Assembly: GCA_002305075.1 (NCBI GenBank)
Contig: DBQC01000003.1
Span: 1 to 64,000, forward strand
Direction: 5' to 3'
Source: Ruminococcaceae bacterium UBA1404
Lineage (GTDB): Bacteria; Bacillota; Clostridia; Oscillospirales; Ruminococcaceae
DNA: 64,000 nt
The position numbers and the translations under genes were made by a program. The notes under the pieces were generated by a model. The model searched no databases. It had not been told where the DNA came from and saw only the letters and a list, made by a program, of their open reading frames with translations. Shown here one piece after another: positions 43,841-54,612 of the stretch; positions within the stretch are counted from its first letter, which is position 1; the number at the start of each line of letters is the position of its first letter.

Positions 43841-43880
43841 GGATTGGCGCTATACGGCCCAGAGCGGGCTATATGTTCCT

Positions 43881-43909
43881 ATTCTACACAAAAAGCCTCA
43901 TAAACTCAA
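43881..43909 (-). promoter_or_regulatory. Promoter of the pur operon
   Basis: On the minus strand TTGAGT (43904-43909) and TAGAAT (43881-43886) with a 17-base spacer, about 100 bases before purE. Confidence 0.65.
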
Positions 43910-44023
43910 GAATCCCCGACCAAATCCGAAAACACTGTGAAATTAACCAAAAAGCCTGCGGCATTTTAGCCTTTTTACGCCAAAAACACTTGGCCGCCCG
44001 GCATGATACCGGGCGGCAGTAAA

Positions 44024-44953
44024 TTAGGTTTTGGCTATTTCACTCAGAGCGGTAACAAGGCCGCCCATGGATTGGAGTTCGGATGGAATGATAATCTTGG
44101 TGGACTGCCCGTCGGCCACTTTGGCCAGAGCCTCGAAGCTGCGCAGTGTGAGCACCTGTGGACTGGGGGCGGCTTCGTTGAGCACACGGATGGCGTCGGC
44201 ATTAGCCTGCTGCACCATCATAATGGCCTCCCGTTCACCCTCGGCCTCGATAATCCGGCGCTGACGGGTAGCTTCGGCCTCGAGGATGACGGCCTGCTTT
44301 TGGGCCTCTGCCCGCAGAATAGCCGCTTCCTTCTCGCCCTCGGCCACAAGAATTTGGCTGTGCTTTTCGCCCTCGGCTCGCAGAATGGCTTCTCGGCGTT
44401 CCCGCTCGGCCTTCATCTGCTTTTCCATGGCGTCCTGAATCTCGCGGGGCGGGATGATGTTCTTAAGCTCCACCCGGTTGACCTTGATGCCCCACTTGTC
44501 GGTGGCAAGGTCGAGAGTGACGGTGATTTGGGAGTTGATGGTGTCTCGAGAGGTAAGAGTGTGGTCGAGCTCCATATCGCCGATGATGTTGCGCAAGGTG
44601 GTGGCGGTCAGGTTCTCGATGGCCATGATGGGCCGCTCGATGCCGTAGGTGAACAGCTTGGGGTCGGTGACCTGATAGAACACCACCGTGTCGATTTGCA
44701 TGGTCACATTGTCCTTGGTGATGACCGGTTGGGGCGGAAAGTCCAGCACCTGTTCTTTTAGCGATATTTTGCGGGCAATCACATCGATAAAAGGCATTTT
44801 AAAGTGCAGGCCGTTCTCCCAGGAATCCATGTATGAGCCCAGGCGTTCTACCACATAAACATAGGACTGGGGCACAATACGCACACTGGTCGAGGCCACC
44901 ACCAACGCAATGATGGCTAGCAGCCCTAGGGTAATTAGGATAATCCATTCCAC
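44024..44953 (-). CDS. SPFH/Band 7 (prohibitin-stomatin) membrane protein
   Basis: 309 residues. One N-terminal membrane helix (about 1-22), then the SPFH domain with RIVPQSYVYVVERLGSY, LDFPPQPVITKDNV and LRNIIGDMELDHTLTSRDTI. A long Glu/Ala/Arg coiled coil (about 185-265, repeats of xxEAExxx) follows, then an oligomerisation tail. QmcA/stomatin-like. It is encoded after NfeD, its usual partner, suggesting a membrane microdomain complex. The start is GTG with TTGGAGG upstream. Confidence 0.93.
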   Translation of the reverse strand: MEWIILITLGLLAIIALVVASTSVRIVPQSYVYVVERLGSYMDSWENGLHFKMPFIDVIARKISLKEQVLDFPPQPVITKDNVTMQIDTVVFYQVTDPKLFTYGIERPIMAIENLTATTLRNIIGDMELDHTLTSRDTINSQITVTLDLATDKWGIKVNRVELKNIIPPREIQDAMEKQMKAERERREAILRAEGEKHSQILVAEGEKEAAILRAEAQKQAVILEAEATRQRRIIEAEGEREAIMMVQQANADAIRVLNEAAPSPQVLTLRSFEALAKVADGQSTKIIIPSELQSMGGLVTALSEIAKT

Positions 44954-44998
44954 AGGCAAAACCTCCAATTTATTAATCCGGCATAGAACCGGGCAGGG

Positions 44999-45442
44999 CT
45001 ATATGCGCTCCACCACCGCAGTAACCCCGGTAATGGCTCGTACCACCACCTGCTCTCCGGCGGGGATGGGCTGGCCGTCCTCGCTGCGGGCGGCCCAGTC
45101 GCTGTTGTTGATATTGACCCGGCCCACGCTGCGGGCGTTGTCGATGTCGATGGTCACCGTGCCAATCATGCCGATGAGGCTGGCCACATTGGTGCGCACG
45201 GTTTGTCGGCGCATAGCCCGGGTTGCCATGGGGCGCAGGAAGTAGAGCACCGCCGACGAAACCGCGATAAACACAAATATCTGCACCCAAATGGAAATGC
45301 GGGTATAGCTCACCAGCATGGCTGCAATAGCGCCCACGGCAAACCATATGGCCACGAGCTGGTCGGTGAGCGCCTCGGCCACGCCGAGGAACACCGCTGC
45401 CGCCAGCCATATGTAGGGCATGATACTGAGCAGATCGTTCAA
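44999..45442 (-). CDS. NfeD-like membrane protein
   Basis: 147 residues. Two or three membrane helices (about 8-75) and a C-terminal OB-fold domain with LIGMIGTVTIDI, VNINNSDWAARSEDGQPIPA and VVVRAITGVTAVVERI, the NfeD C-terminal pattern. Partner of the SPFH protein downstream. TTG start after GGAGGTGAAG; 18 bases after padR. Confidence 0.9.
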   Translation of the reverse strand: MNDLLSIMPYIWLAAAVFLGVAEALTDQLVAIWFAVGAIAAMLVSYTRISIWVQIFVFIAVSSAVLYFLRPMATRAMRRQTVRTNVASLIGMIGTVTIDIDNARSVGRVNINNSDWAARSEDGQPIPAGEQVVVRAITGVTAVVERI

Positions 45443-45460
45443 GGGTACTTCACCTCCGCT

Positions 45461-45805
45461 TTACTGAGTAGCCGCTATGGCTTCTTTTTTGTTCTGCAAA
45501 ATGCTTTGCAATTGATTGATGCGCCGGTGTTCGTAGTTTAGCAGTTCTCGGCCCAGGTCGGTCATGCGATAGGTCTTGCGGCGCTCGACCTCGCGCACAG
45601 CCTCGATCACACCGTCCTGCTCCATCTTATAGAGGATGGTGTAAACCGTCCCTGCACCCAAATGGACCCGGCCATCGGTTACTGCGGCGACGGCCTGCAT
45701 GATGCCGTAGCCGTGGCGCTCCTGCTGAAGACTGGCGAGCACCAGCAGACTCGGCTCGGACATAGGGCTGTAATTTCTTATAACCGCATCGATGCCCTTT
45801 GGCAT
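45461..45805 (-). CDS. PadR-family transcriptional regulator
   Basis: 114 residues. LLVLASLQQERHGYGIMQAV, the LGAGTVYTILYKMEQDGVIE recognition region and a wing with RRKTYRMTDLGRELL are PadR motifs. First gene of a padR-nfeD-SPFH operon, which it probably controls. A dyad (CGATATATCG) and two further GATATA/TATATC boxes lie just upstream. Confidence 0.92.
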   Translation of the reverse strand: MPKGIDAVIRNYSPMSEPSLLVLASLQQERHGYGIMQAVAAVTDGRVHLGAGTVYTILYKMEQDGVIEAVREVERRKTYRMTDLGRELLNYEHRRINQLQSILQNKKEAIAATQ

Positions 45806-45832
45806 CTATGCCACCTCCTGTCTGTGTGGGAC

Positions 45833-45885
45833 ATGATATACCGCGTGGCGATATATCGTCGCTCTAAATATATCACAGCTCGATG
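45833..45885 (-). promoter_or_regulatory. Candidate PadR operator/promoter region
   Basis: Within 53 bases there are ATGATATA, the perfect palindrome CGATATATCG and TATATCAC, spaced about 20 bases apart. Inverted TATA-rich boxes are usual for PadR binding. The assignment is inferred from position. Confidence 0.35.
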
Positions 45886-45924
45886 CATCCGTCAATAACC
45901 TTTGCCTAGCTGCAAAACAAGAAT

Positions 45925-45948
45925 CGCCGCGCTAAAATTAGCGCGGCG
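45925..45948 (-). terminator. Terminator of groESL
   Basis: CGCCGCGCTAA pairs with TTAGCGCGGCG with almost no loop; on the minus strand it is followed by ATTCTTGTTTT. Confidence 0.8.
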
Positions 45949-45962
45949 ACCTTATGTGGCTA

Positions 45963-47615
<1,653 letters not shown>

Positions 47616-47619
47616 TTAG

Positions 47620-48007
<388 letters not shown>

Positions 48008-48133
48008 GCGCCAAAGCAAAAAAAGTTAACTTAGGCGCTTGATTTAACAATTTTGTAACAGTTGGGGACAATAACCGCATAGAATGCCAGCTTATCCCTC
48101 CCATTGCCCACGACAGGCAATCAAAAAGAAGGC

Positions 48134-48658
48134 TTAGCCCAGATCTTTTACCAGCTCGGTGACCCCCAGTGACACGGGATCTATGAGCATAATGGGGATT
48201 CCTTTGCGCAGAGCCCGCTCAATGGTGTCCTCGGTGCCACCGCCGCTTTTTCCATCGTAAACGGCAAAAAGCAGGTCAGCCCTGTCCACCATATGGCCGT
48301 TGCGGCGGCCAAAGCAGCCCGGCACAAAGCTATCGCACACGGTTACCTGCCCGTCGCAACTGGCCAGAATGCGGGCGTGCTCTCTTTGGTCGGCAGGCTT
48401 CCATCCGCTCGACTGCTCAGGGCAGGGCAGCACCGCCCACAGCGTGAGAGCATGGCCCTTGTCGCGCAGGCGCAGCGCCCGGTCGGCTGCAATCAGGTCG
48501 ATTCCACGGCTCATACCGCTAAAAAACCGGGTGTAACCCCGGTTGATCAGCTTTGCAATCTGGCGCTCTAACAGTTCGCCCAAAAGCTCGAGAGCCTCGG
48601 CGTCGCTGTAAGGCAGCTTCTCCGGCCGGGGGCCGGTAAAGGCCACGGTTTTTTCCAC
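48134..48658 (-). CDS. SLOG-domain (DUF1273, YpsA-like) protein
   Basis: 174 residues. VAFTGPRPEKLPYSD at the start, YTRFFSGMSRGIDLIAADRA and HMVDRADLLFAVYDGKSGGG match the YpsA/DUF1273 branch of the SLOG superfamily, Rossmann-like proteins that may bind nucleotide-type ligands. Function is not established; YpsA affects cell division in Firmicutes. Near but not clearly in an operon with the next gene. Confidence 0.85.
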   Translation of the reverse strand: MEKTVAFTGPRPEKLPYSDAEALELLGELLERQIAKLINRGYTRFFSGMSRGIDLIAADRALRLRDKGHALTLWAVLPCPEQSSGWKPADQREHARILASCDGQVTVCDSFVPGCFGRRNGHMVDRADLLFAVYDGKSGGGTEDTIERALRKGIPIMLIDPVSLGVTELVKDLG

Positions 48659-48677
48659 CTGTGCTCCCCCCTGCCGG

Positions 48678-49166
48678 TCAGTCGTCTCGGTCGTGCATCA
48701 GCTCGTCGTAACCCACCATCCAGTCGCTCTGGCCGTTGAGCTGAGCGCGGCGCACCATCTCGTCGTAAATATCGGCAATTTCGTTTTGATCAAAGGAAAG
48801 AAAGCTCATCTCGTAAAGGCAGTGGGCAATAATTTCGGGGTCGCTCATCCGCTCCACCGTATCGAGTGTAAGGCCAAAGCCCAGCCAGTCCTCCCAGGGC
48901 ACCAGCTCCAGCGCATATTGCTCAAGGCGGCCGGCCTGCATACCAAATACATCGTAGAACTGCTCGCCATCTTCCTCGTCGGCACAGCACTCTACCCGAA
49001 TTAAAATTCCGCTGGGATTGGCAGAGGGTTCCATCTCCATAAGCTGGTCGAACATCTCGGCATAGTCATAATAGGCCTCTTCCTGGTCGGGGTAACACTC
49101 TATGAGCGCATCCCAAACCTCGGCGAAATCGGCCGTTTCAAAAATATCCTTGAGCTTAAGCGACAT
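48678..49166 (-). CDS. Acidic conserved protein of unknown function
   Basis: 162 residues, strongly acidic. LKLKDIFETADFAEVWDALI at the start, then FDQLMEMEPSANPSGILIRV, WEDWLGFGLTLDTVERM and IIAHCLYEMSFLSFDQNEIA. I recall this layout from uncharacterised clostridial proteins (possibly DUF6557) but cannot confirm it. Start 49166 with GGGGTG upstream is preferred to the longer frame. The 19-base gap to the SLOG gene suggests co-transcription. Confidence 0.7.
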   Translation of the reverse strand: MSLKLKDIFETADFAEVWDALIECYPDQEEAYYDYAEMFDQLMEMEPSANPSGILIRVECCADEEDGEQFYDVFGMQAGRLEQYALELVPWEDWLGFGLTLDTVERMSDPEIIAHCLYEMSFLSFDQNEIADIYDEMVRRAQLNGQSDWMVGYDELMHDRDD

Positions 49167-49329
49167 AACAGCACCCCATTTCTCCCAATTAGGCTCTTTA
49201 TCATTATAGCATAGCGATGTGCCGCTGTGCCAGACCCGCCTGCACAGAACGGCAGTTTGGGTAAAATTTCCTTTTGCTAAGAATAAACATCTTCTATACC
49301 GAAGCATGCCTGCGTAAATATGCAGGGGC

Positions 49330-50238
49330 CTATCCTATATGCTGTATGGCCATGGTGGCGGCCACCGCACCGTCGGCCGATGCGGTTACAATCTGCCGCA
49401 GATGCTTCTTACGGGTGTCCCCCGCCACAAAGATCCCGGGAGTTTTGGTAAGGCAGTCCTCTCCGGCCAAAATATAGCCGGCCTCGTCCAGCTCCACCAG
49501 CGGCAAAAAGCGCCGATTGTCGGGCACAGTGCCCACCGCCACAAAGATGCCGCTTACGGGTAGGGTTTGGATAGCCCCGGTTTTAACATTTTTTATGCTG
49601 AGACCCGTCACCGCATCCTCGCCAATCACGGCTTGGGGAATACAGTCGTAGTGGATCTCTACATTGGGCAGCGCCAGCACCCTGTCTACAAGAATTTGGG
49701 AACCCCTAAAGGTGTCTCTGCGGTGGATGAGATGAACCCGGCTGCTGAGTGCGGAAAGATAGATGGCGTCCTCTAAAGCGGTGTTGCCGCCGCCCACCAC
49801 AGCCGTCTCCTGGCCCTTGAAGAAAGCCCCATCGCAGGTGGCACAGTAGGATACGCCCCTGCCCGAAAAGCGCTCCTCGCCCTCTACCTCCATCTTGCGG
49901 CGCTTGGCGCCGTTGGCGATGATGAGGGTTTTTCCCTCGTAGCGCTGACCGGCGTTGGACACCACAACCTTGGTGTCGCCCTTGTCCTCCACCGACTCGG
50001 CCCCCTCAAAGGTAAACTCGGCGCCCAGCTCGACAATCTGGTTATATAGATTCATAGAGAACTCTACGCCGTCGATTCGGCTGATGGAGGGAATGTTTTC
50101 CACCTCGGGGGTGTTGGCCACCTGGCCTCCGTAAATGAGCTCCTCAAGCAGCAGCACCCGGCGTCCAGCACGCAGAGCATAGAGGGCTGCGGTCATACCG
50201 GCCGGACCGGCTCCGATAATAATCACATCATAAACCAT
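49330..50238 (-). CDS. trxB: Thioredoxin reductase
   Basis: 302 residues. FAD site IIIGAGPAGMTAALYALRAG, redox centre CATCDGAFF near residue 134, NADPH site VVGGGNTALEDA and the FAD-binding FVAGDTRKKHLRQIVTASAD near the end. Reduces thioredoxin. Start 50238 follows AAGGAGGGG. Confidence 0.96.
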   Translation of the reverse strand: MVYDVIIIGAGPAGMTAALYALRAGRRVLLLEELIYGGQVANTPEVENIPSISRIDGVEFSMNLYNQIVELGAEFTFEGAESVEDKGDTKVVVSNAGQRYEGKTLIIANGAKRRKMEVEGEERFSGRGVSYCATCDGAFFKGQETAVVGGGNTALEDAIYLSALSSRVHLIHRRDTFRGSQILVDRVLALPNVEIHYDCIPQAVIGEDAVTGLSIKNVKTGAIQTLPVSGIFVAVGTVPDNRRFLPLVELDEAGYILAGEDCLTKTPGIFVAGDTRKKHLRQIVTASADGAVAATMAIQHIG

Positions 50239-50508
50239 GATAGTCCCCTCCTTTTTGTCTTGCCTCATTTAACCACCCTGCTCCGATTTTGTCAAATGGT
50301 GGGTTGTGAACATTTGATATTTTGCTTAAATGTTGGTTGCCAAAAGGAAAACAGATAAGCACAATGGAGATTTTAATAGGCTCGACTGTACAAATTGGAC
50401 CGGATGGGTTAGTCTAAGATAGCAAGGATGGCAAAGCGTTATACATTCTTCCGTCAAAAGAGCCGCACTGGTTCTTTTACGGGCCGATATCAATAAAGGG
50501 GAATCTAG

Positions 50509-51027
50509 ATGGATCTTAACAAGCTGCGTGAGAACATTGATCAGATCGACAGCGAGCTCATAGACCTGCTTGCCAAGCGCTTTAAGGTCACCTCGGAAAT
50601 CGCCCAATACAAGCGTTCGCACGGCCTGCCCATCTTCGTGCCCGAGCGGGAGCGCGAAATTCTCGACCGGCTGTCCAAGATCGACGAAGAGACGCTGCCC
50701 ACCGGGGGGCTTAAGCTGCTTTACGCCATCATCCTCGATCTTAACAAACTTGACGAATATCTCTCCTGCCCCGAACCACTGGAGGTGCCCACCCATATGG
50801 GCGGGGCGTCGGTGCGGGCTATCCTCTCCAACGAACCCCGCACCCTTTGCCGCTACCTCTCGGCGCTGGCCGCCGCCGAGGTGACGGTGACCAAAATCAG
50901 CTCCACCGCCCTACCTGGTGGCAAGCTGGTGGTGGACATCGAGCTGTCCGGTCGGACCGACGACCCCCGGTTTATGGCCGCCCTTTCGGTGCTGGCCGAC
51001 ACCGCCGAGCAGTTTATGCTGCTTTAG
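50509..51027 (+). CDS. Chorismate mutase (AroQ type) with C-terminal ACT-like domain
   Basis: 172 residues. Residues 1 to about 85 are an AroQ chorismate mutase: LNKLRENIDQIDSELIDLLA, FKVTSEIAQYKRSHGLPIFV and REREILDRL with conserved Arg, Lys and Glu. The remaining part (VRAILSNEPRTLCRYLSALA, GGKLVVDIELSG) looks like an ACT-type domain. No prephenate dehydratase domain lies between, unlike bifunctional PheA. It makes prephenate; the ACT part suggests amino-acid feedback. AAAGGGG RBS. Monocistronic, with a terminator. Confidence 0.85.
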   Translation: MDLNKLRENIDQIDSELIDLLAKRFKVTSEIAQYKRSHGLPIFVPEREREILDRLSKIDEETLPTGGLKLLYAIILDLNKLDEYLSCPEPLEVPTHMGGASVRAILSNEPRTLCRYLSALAAAEVTVTKISSTALPGGKLVVDIELSGRTDDPRFMAALSVLADTAEQFMLL

Positions 51028-51102
51028 GGGGTTGCACAGGCTCTTGCCCGCTTTTTAGAAGGCCTTGGCATTCGCATCGAACGCCACCCGATATCCACAC
51101 GC

Positions 51103-51130
51103 AAAGGAGCGCCCACGGGCGCTCCTTTTT
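51103..51130. terminator. Bidirectional terminator after chorismate mutase
   Basis: GGAGCGCCC and GGGCGCTCC with a 2-base loop, AAA before and TTTTT after. It overlaps the stop codon of the convergent CPBP gene. Confidence 0.85.
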
Positions 51131-52142
51131 ATATCTTTGGCAGCAGTCGCAGCAGAGCCCCTTCGGGGGATTGGGGAGCCACAGGTACAAAGTTCATGGC
51201 AATCAGCCACAGGCTAAGGGCAAGATAGCCCACCATGGCGGGGGTGGTGAAGAAATGAAAGGTCTTCATGACCCCACCCATGGGCCAGTTGCCCCGCCGC
51301 CAGCTAAACACGCCGGGATAAGCCCGCAGCAGGTATGCAAGCCCCGCCGCACCCCAGGCAATCAGCCCGGCGATGAATAAGCTGTAGGCTCGCTCGGGTA
51401 GGCCGCCGGTGATTTCATCGGCGACGGCAATAAAGGCAAAAATAAAGTTGTTAAAAAAGTGCAGGAATATCGCCGTTTTTATCGAGCCGCTGTAAAGGGT
51501 CAGCGTGGCCAGCAAGAGACCCATCCCAAAGCTGTTAGGGCCCTGCACCAGATTGCCGTGGGCCAGCGCAAACATCAAAGAGGATATGACAATGGCAAAG
51601 CCGTCCCCCAAGGGTCGCAAAGCCTGAAGCACGGCACCCCGAAACAATATCTCTTCAAACAAAGAGGGCAACAGCGCCACCGTTACAAAGTAGACCGCCC
51701 AGCCCATTGGGGTGTCCGGCGTGGGAATATCGCCCATCACAGGCTTCACCCCGGTATAGGCTGCCAGGGCGCTGTTGATGACGGTGGTGGCCATCGCCCC
51801 GCCGAGTGAAAAAACCATGCCACAGCCCACCGCCGCCAAAGAAAAATCCGGCTCTATGCGCTTTAGGGGCAGCGCCTGCCGGGTGCTAAGGCCGGTCATG
51901 GCGCATATGGCGGCGTAGCCCAGCAAAAAGCTCAGCACATAGCCGCCGGCATCTACGAGGCTGGCCTGCACAAAGCCCGAAGTCGGCAGGGAGGCCGTGT
52001 CTATGGCAAAGCCTAGGCTGCTGACAAATTGCAGCGCCAGCCCAAGGCCCACCGCACCACTTAGCATCCGTAGCAGCCGAACCGCCTGCCGGCGCTCGGT
52101 GGGCATAGAGGGCGGCAGATCCCCATGATTAAAAAAGCGCAT
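51129..52142 (-). CDS. CPBP-family intramembrane protease
   Basis: 337 residues with about eight membrane helices. Family motifs: LFEEILFRGAVLQAL (EExxxR), SSLMFALAHGN (FxxxH) and ILHFFNNFIFAF-type (here FLHFFNNFIF, HxxxN). CPBP/Abi proteases include CAAX prenyl proteases and bacteriocin-immunity proteins; the substrate is unknown. GAGGTGA RBS. Confidence 0.9.
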   Translation of the reverse strand: MRFFNHGDLPPSMPTERRQAVRLLRMLSGAVGLGLALQFVSSLGFAIDTASLPTSGFVQASLVDAGGYVLSFLLGYAAICAMTGLSTRQALPLKRIEPDFSLAAVGCGMVFSLGGAMATTVINSALAAYTGVKPVMGDIPTPDTPMGWAVYFVTVALLPSLFEEILFRGAVLQALRPLGDGFAIVISSLMFALAHGNLVQGPNSFGMGLLLATLTLYSGSIKTAIFLHFFNNFIFAFIAVADEITGGLPERAYSLFIAGLIAWGAAGLAYLLRAYPGVFSWRRGNWPMGGVMKTFHFFTTPAMVGYLALSLWLIAMNFVPVAPQSPEGALLRLLPKI

Positions 52143-52381
52143 AGCTCACCTCGATTTGGCGCACCCCGCTATTGAGATAGAGGCTGCACCTTCCATTCGT
52201 TAGAGGCCATTTTACCACAGATTGCCCAAAAGGTCACCTTGGTGAAAAATAACCGAACCCGAGGCAGTCAAGGGGGGCGGCGCAGGATGAGCAAAGCCAC
52301 CTATATGGCAGATGCAGGTGCAAAAAGGCCACCTCGATATAAAGCGGCCTGCATACTAGCGGGAATTGGCGCAAGGCAAAA

Positions 52382-52404
52382 ACACCCGCCCAAAGGGCGG
52401 GTGT
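52382..52404 (-). terminator. Terminator of the threonine operon
   Basis: ACACCCGCCC and GGGCGGGTGT around AAA; on the minus strand it is followed by TTTTTG. The rest of 52143-52420 shows no gene. Confidence 0.8.
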
Positions 52405-52420
52405 GAGGATGTAAAAGGGG

Positions 52421-53632
52421 TCAGCCTAAATCGTAAAAGGCGTCGTGAATGGCGTGAACGGCCCGCTCGGCAGCCGACTTCTCGATGAGCACCGATATTT
52501 TGATTTCGCTGGTGGAGATCATCTGGATGTTGACATTGGCCCCGGCCAGTGCCTCGAACATACGGGAGGCAATGCCCGGATTGGTGGCCATGCCGGCCCC
52601 CACAATGGAGACCTTGGCGATGTTGTCGTCACAGTTTATGTCGCTAAAGCCCAACCGAGCCTGATTTTCTCGCAGCAGCTCGAGGGCGCTGTCCTTGTCG
52701 GCGGCGGATACGGTAAAGCTGATGTCCTTGGTGTCCCCCCGACCGATGGACTGGAGGATAATGTCCACATTGATGCTCTTGGAGGCCAGCAGTGAAAACA
52801 CCTTAAAGGCGATACCCGGCACATCGGCCAGCTCCATAAGAGATATACGGGCTACATTCGTGTCCTTGGCAACGCCCCGGATAATCATTTTTTCCACATC
52901 GGTAACCTCCTTGATTATGGTTCCTGGTTTTTCCTCCAAGCTGGTGAGCACCTCGAGGTAGACATTGTAGCGCTTGGCCATCTCCACCGAACGGTTGTGC
53001 AGCACCTGTGCGCCAAGGCTGGCAAGTTCGAGCATTTCGTCGTAGCTTATTTCGCTTAGCTTAACGGCTGTGGGCACAATGCGGGGGTCGGCTGTGTATA
53101 CGCCGTCTACATCGGTGTAGATTTGGCAGCGGTCAGCGTGGAGCACCGCCGCCAATGCGACTGCCGTAGTATCCGAACCACCCCGGCCAAGCGTGGTAAT
53201 ATCGTCAAAGCGATTGATGCCCTGAAAGCCCGCTACCACCACAATGGTGCGCTTGTTGAGCGCGTTCTCAACCCGGTCTTTGTTGATGCGCTTTATTTTG
53301 GCATTGGTGTGGCGAGAGTTGGTAAGAAAGCCAGCCTGCCAGCCGGTAAAAGACTTAACCGGATAGCCCAAAGCCTCGATGGTCATGGCCAGCAGCGCTG
53401 CGGACATCTGCTCCCCCGCCGAGAGCAGCATATCCATCTCCCGTTTGCTGGCTTTGGGATTTAACTCAGCGGCCTTGGCGATGAGCTCATCGGTGGTATG
53501 TCCCTGGGCCGAGACCACCGCCACCACATTGTGGCCCCGGTCGTAGGTGCGTGTGATAATACGCGCCACATTGCGCAGACGCTCGGCGTCCATCACCGAG
53601 GTGCCGCCGAACTTTTGAACTATTAGACTCAC
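52421..53632 (-). CDS. lysC: Aspartate kinase
   Basis: 403 residues, monofunctional. IVQKFGGTSVMDAERLRNVA at the start, GFQGINRFDDITTLGRGGSD near residue 140, and two C-terminal ACT domains (FKVFSLLASKSINVDIILQS and IASRMFEALAGANVNIQMIS), which usually give feedback control by lysine and/or threonine. First step of the aspartate family. Last gene of pheB-hom-thrB-lysC. Confidence 0.96.
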   Translation of the reverse strand: MSLIVQKFGGTSVMDAERLRNVARIITRTYDRGHNVVAVVSAQGHTTDELIAKAAELNPKASKREMDMLLSAGEQMSAALLAMTIEALGYPVKSFTGWQAGFLTNSRHTNAKIKRINKDRVENALNKRTIVVVAGFQGINRFDDITTLGRGGSDTTAVALAAVLHADRCQIYTDVDGVYTADPRIVPTAVKLSEISYDEMLELASLGAQVLHNRSVEMAKRYNVYLEVLTSLEEKPGTIIKEVTDVEKMIIRGVAKDTNVARISLMELADVPGIAFKVFSLLASKSINVDIILQSIGRGDTKDISFTVSAADKDSALELLRENQARLGFSDINCDDNIAKVSIVGAGMATNPGIASRMFEALAGANVNIQMISTSEIKISVLIEKSAAERAVHAIHDAFYDLG

Positions 53633-53708
53633 TATTTTTCCCCCTATGCGGTAGACTTGGCCTATATAAATCGATGGGATGACTTTATAAAATGAGGGCC
53701 TTGCGGCT

Positions 53709-54602
53709 TTAAACCACCCAAACCTGAGCGCCGGTGTTGTCGCCCTTTAGGTTCTCGAAGCGCCAGCGGCTAAACCGGGGATCCTGCGCCTGCTCCATTA
53801 GGCGGCGAACAAAGTCGGTGTCCTGCTCGGGTACAATGGCCATGATGGCCGAGCCCGCCCCGCTGATATAGCTGCAATAGGCGCCATTTTGCTCCATGAG
53901 GGCCATCATTTCGGCACCGCCGGGAATAAGCCCCAGGCGGTAGGGCTGGTGGAGCCGGTCGCCGGCGGCCACCCGCAGCAGATCGTAGCGGTGGCTTTGC
54001 ATGGCTGCGCTCATCAGGGCAGCCCGAGATATGTTGTGAATGCAGTCGGCCCGGCTGTAACTGTCGGGCAGCGCCTCTCGGGCCTGTTCGGTGGGCAGCT
54101 TGAAGTCGGGAATGGCCACCACAAAGCGCAAATCATCGGGGATAGGTAACGCCACGGTGTGGACATGGCCTTCCTCGAACACCGCAGTGACAAATCCGCC
54201 CAAAAAGGCCGGGGCCACATTGTCGGGATGGCCTTCGATGGCGGTGGCAAAGTCAAGCAGCTCCAGGGTGCTCATGGGCTGCCCCAAAAGCTGATTGGCT
54301 CCCAGAAGGCCGCCCACAATGCAGGCCGAGCTGCTGCCTAATCCCCGAGACAGGGGGATGGGACTTTCCTGCTCGAGAAACACCCCTCTAAAGGGTCGCC
54401 CGCAGTGCTCGTAAAGCTGCTTGATGCTGCTCACCACAAGGTTGCATTCCCCTTCGGGGACAGGTGTGTCATCGAGTGTGCGCACCACAATGCCATCATA
54501 CTCATCTATATGCAGGGTATTGTAAAGTGTCACCGCCAGCCCCAGGCTGTCAAAGCCCGAGCCCACATTGGCCGAGGTGGCCGGAATGCGTACTTTAACC
54601 AT
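53709..54602 (-). CDS. thrB: Homoserine kinase
   Basis: 297 residues, GHMP kinase. VRIPATSANVGSGFDSLGLA at the start, ATP motif PLSRGLGSSSACIVGGL near residue 90 and ISGAGSAIMAIV near the end. It phosphorylates homoserine for threonine synthesis. Ten bases after hom. thrC is not in the window. Confidence 0.96.
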   Translation of the reverse strand: MVKVRIPATSANVGSGFDSLGLAVTLYNTLHIDEYDGIVVRTLDDTPVPEGECNLVVSSIKQLYEHCGRPFRGVFLEQESPIPLSRGLGSSSACIVGGLLGANQLLGQPMSTLELLDFATAIEGHPDNVAPAFLGGFVTAVFEEGHVHTVALPIPDDLRFVVAIPDFKLPTEQAREALPDSYSRADCIHNISRAALMSAAMQSHRYDLLRVAAGDRLHQPYRLGLIPGGAEMMALMEQNGAYCSYISGAGSAIMAIVPEQDTDFVRRLMEQAQDPRFSRWRFENLKGDNTGAQVWVV

Positions 54603-54612
54603 AGTTTCGCCC

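Noticed and set aside
43782..43880. Purine riboswitch upstream of purE
   Set aside because: No match to the conserved purine aptamer loops; only a simple GC hairpin is present.
51028..51195. Read-through of the chorismate mutase TAG as pyrrolysine or suppressed amber
   Set aside because: The extension crosses a strong terminator and the convergent CPBP gene, and the first 172 residues already form a complete product.
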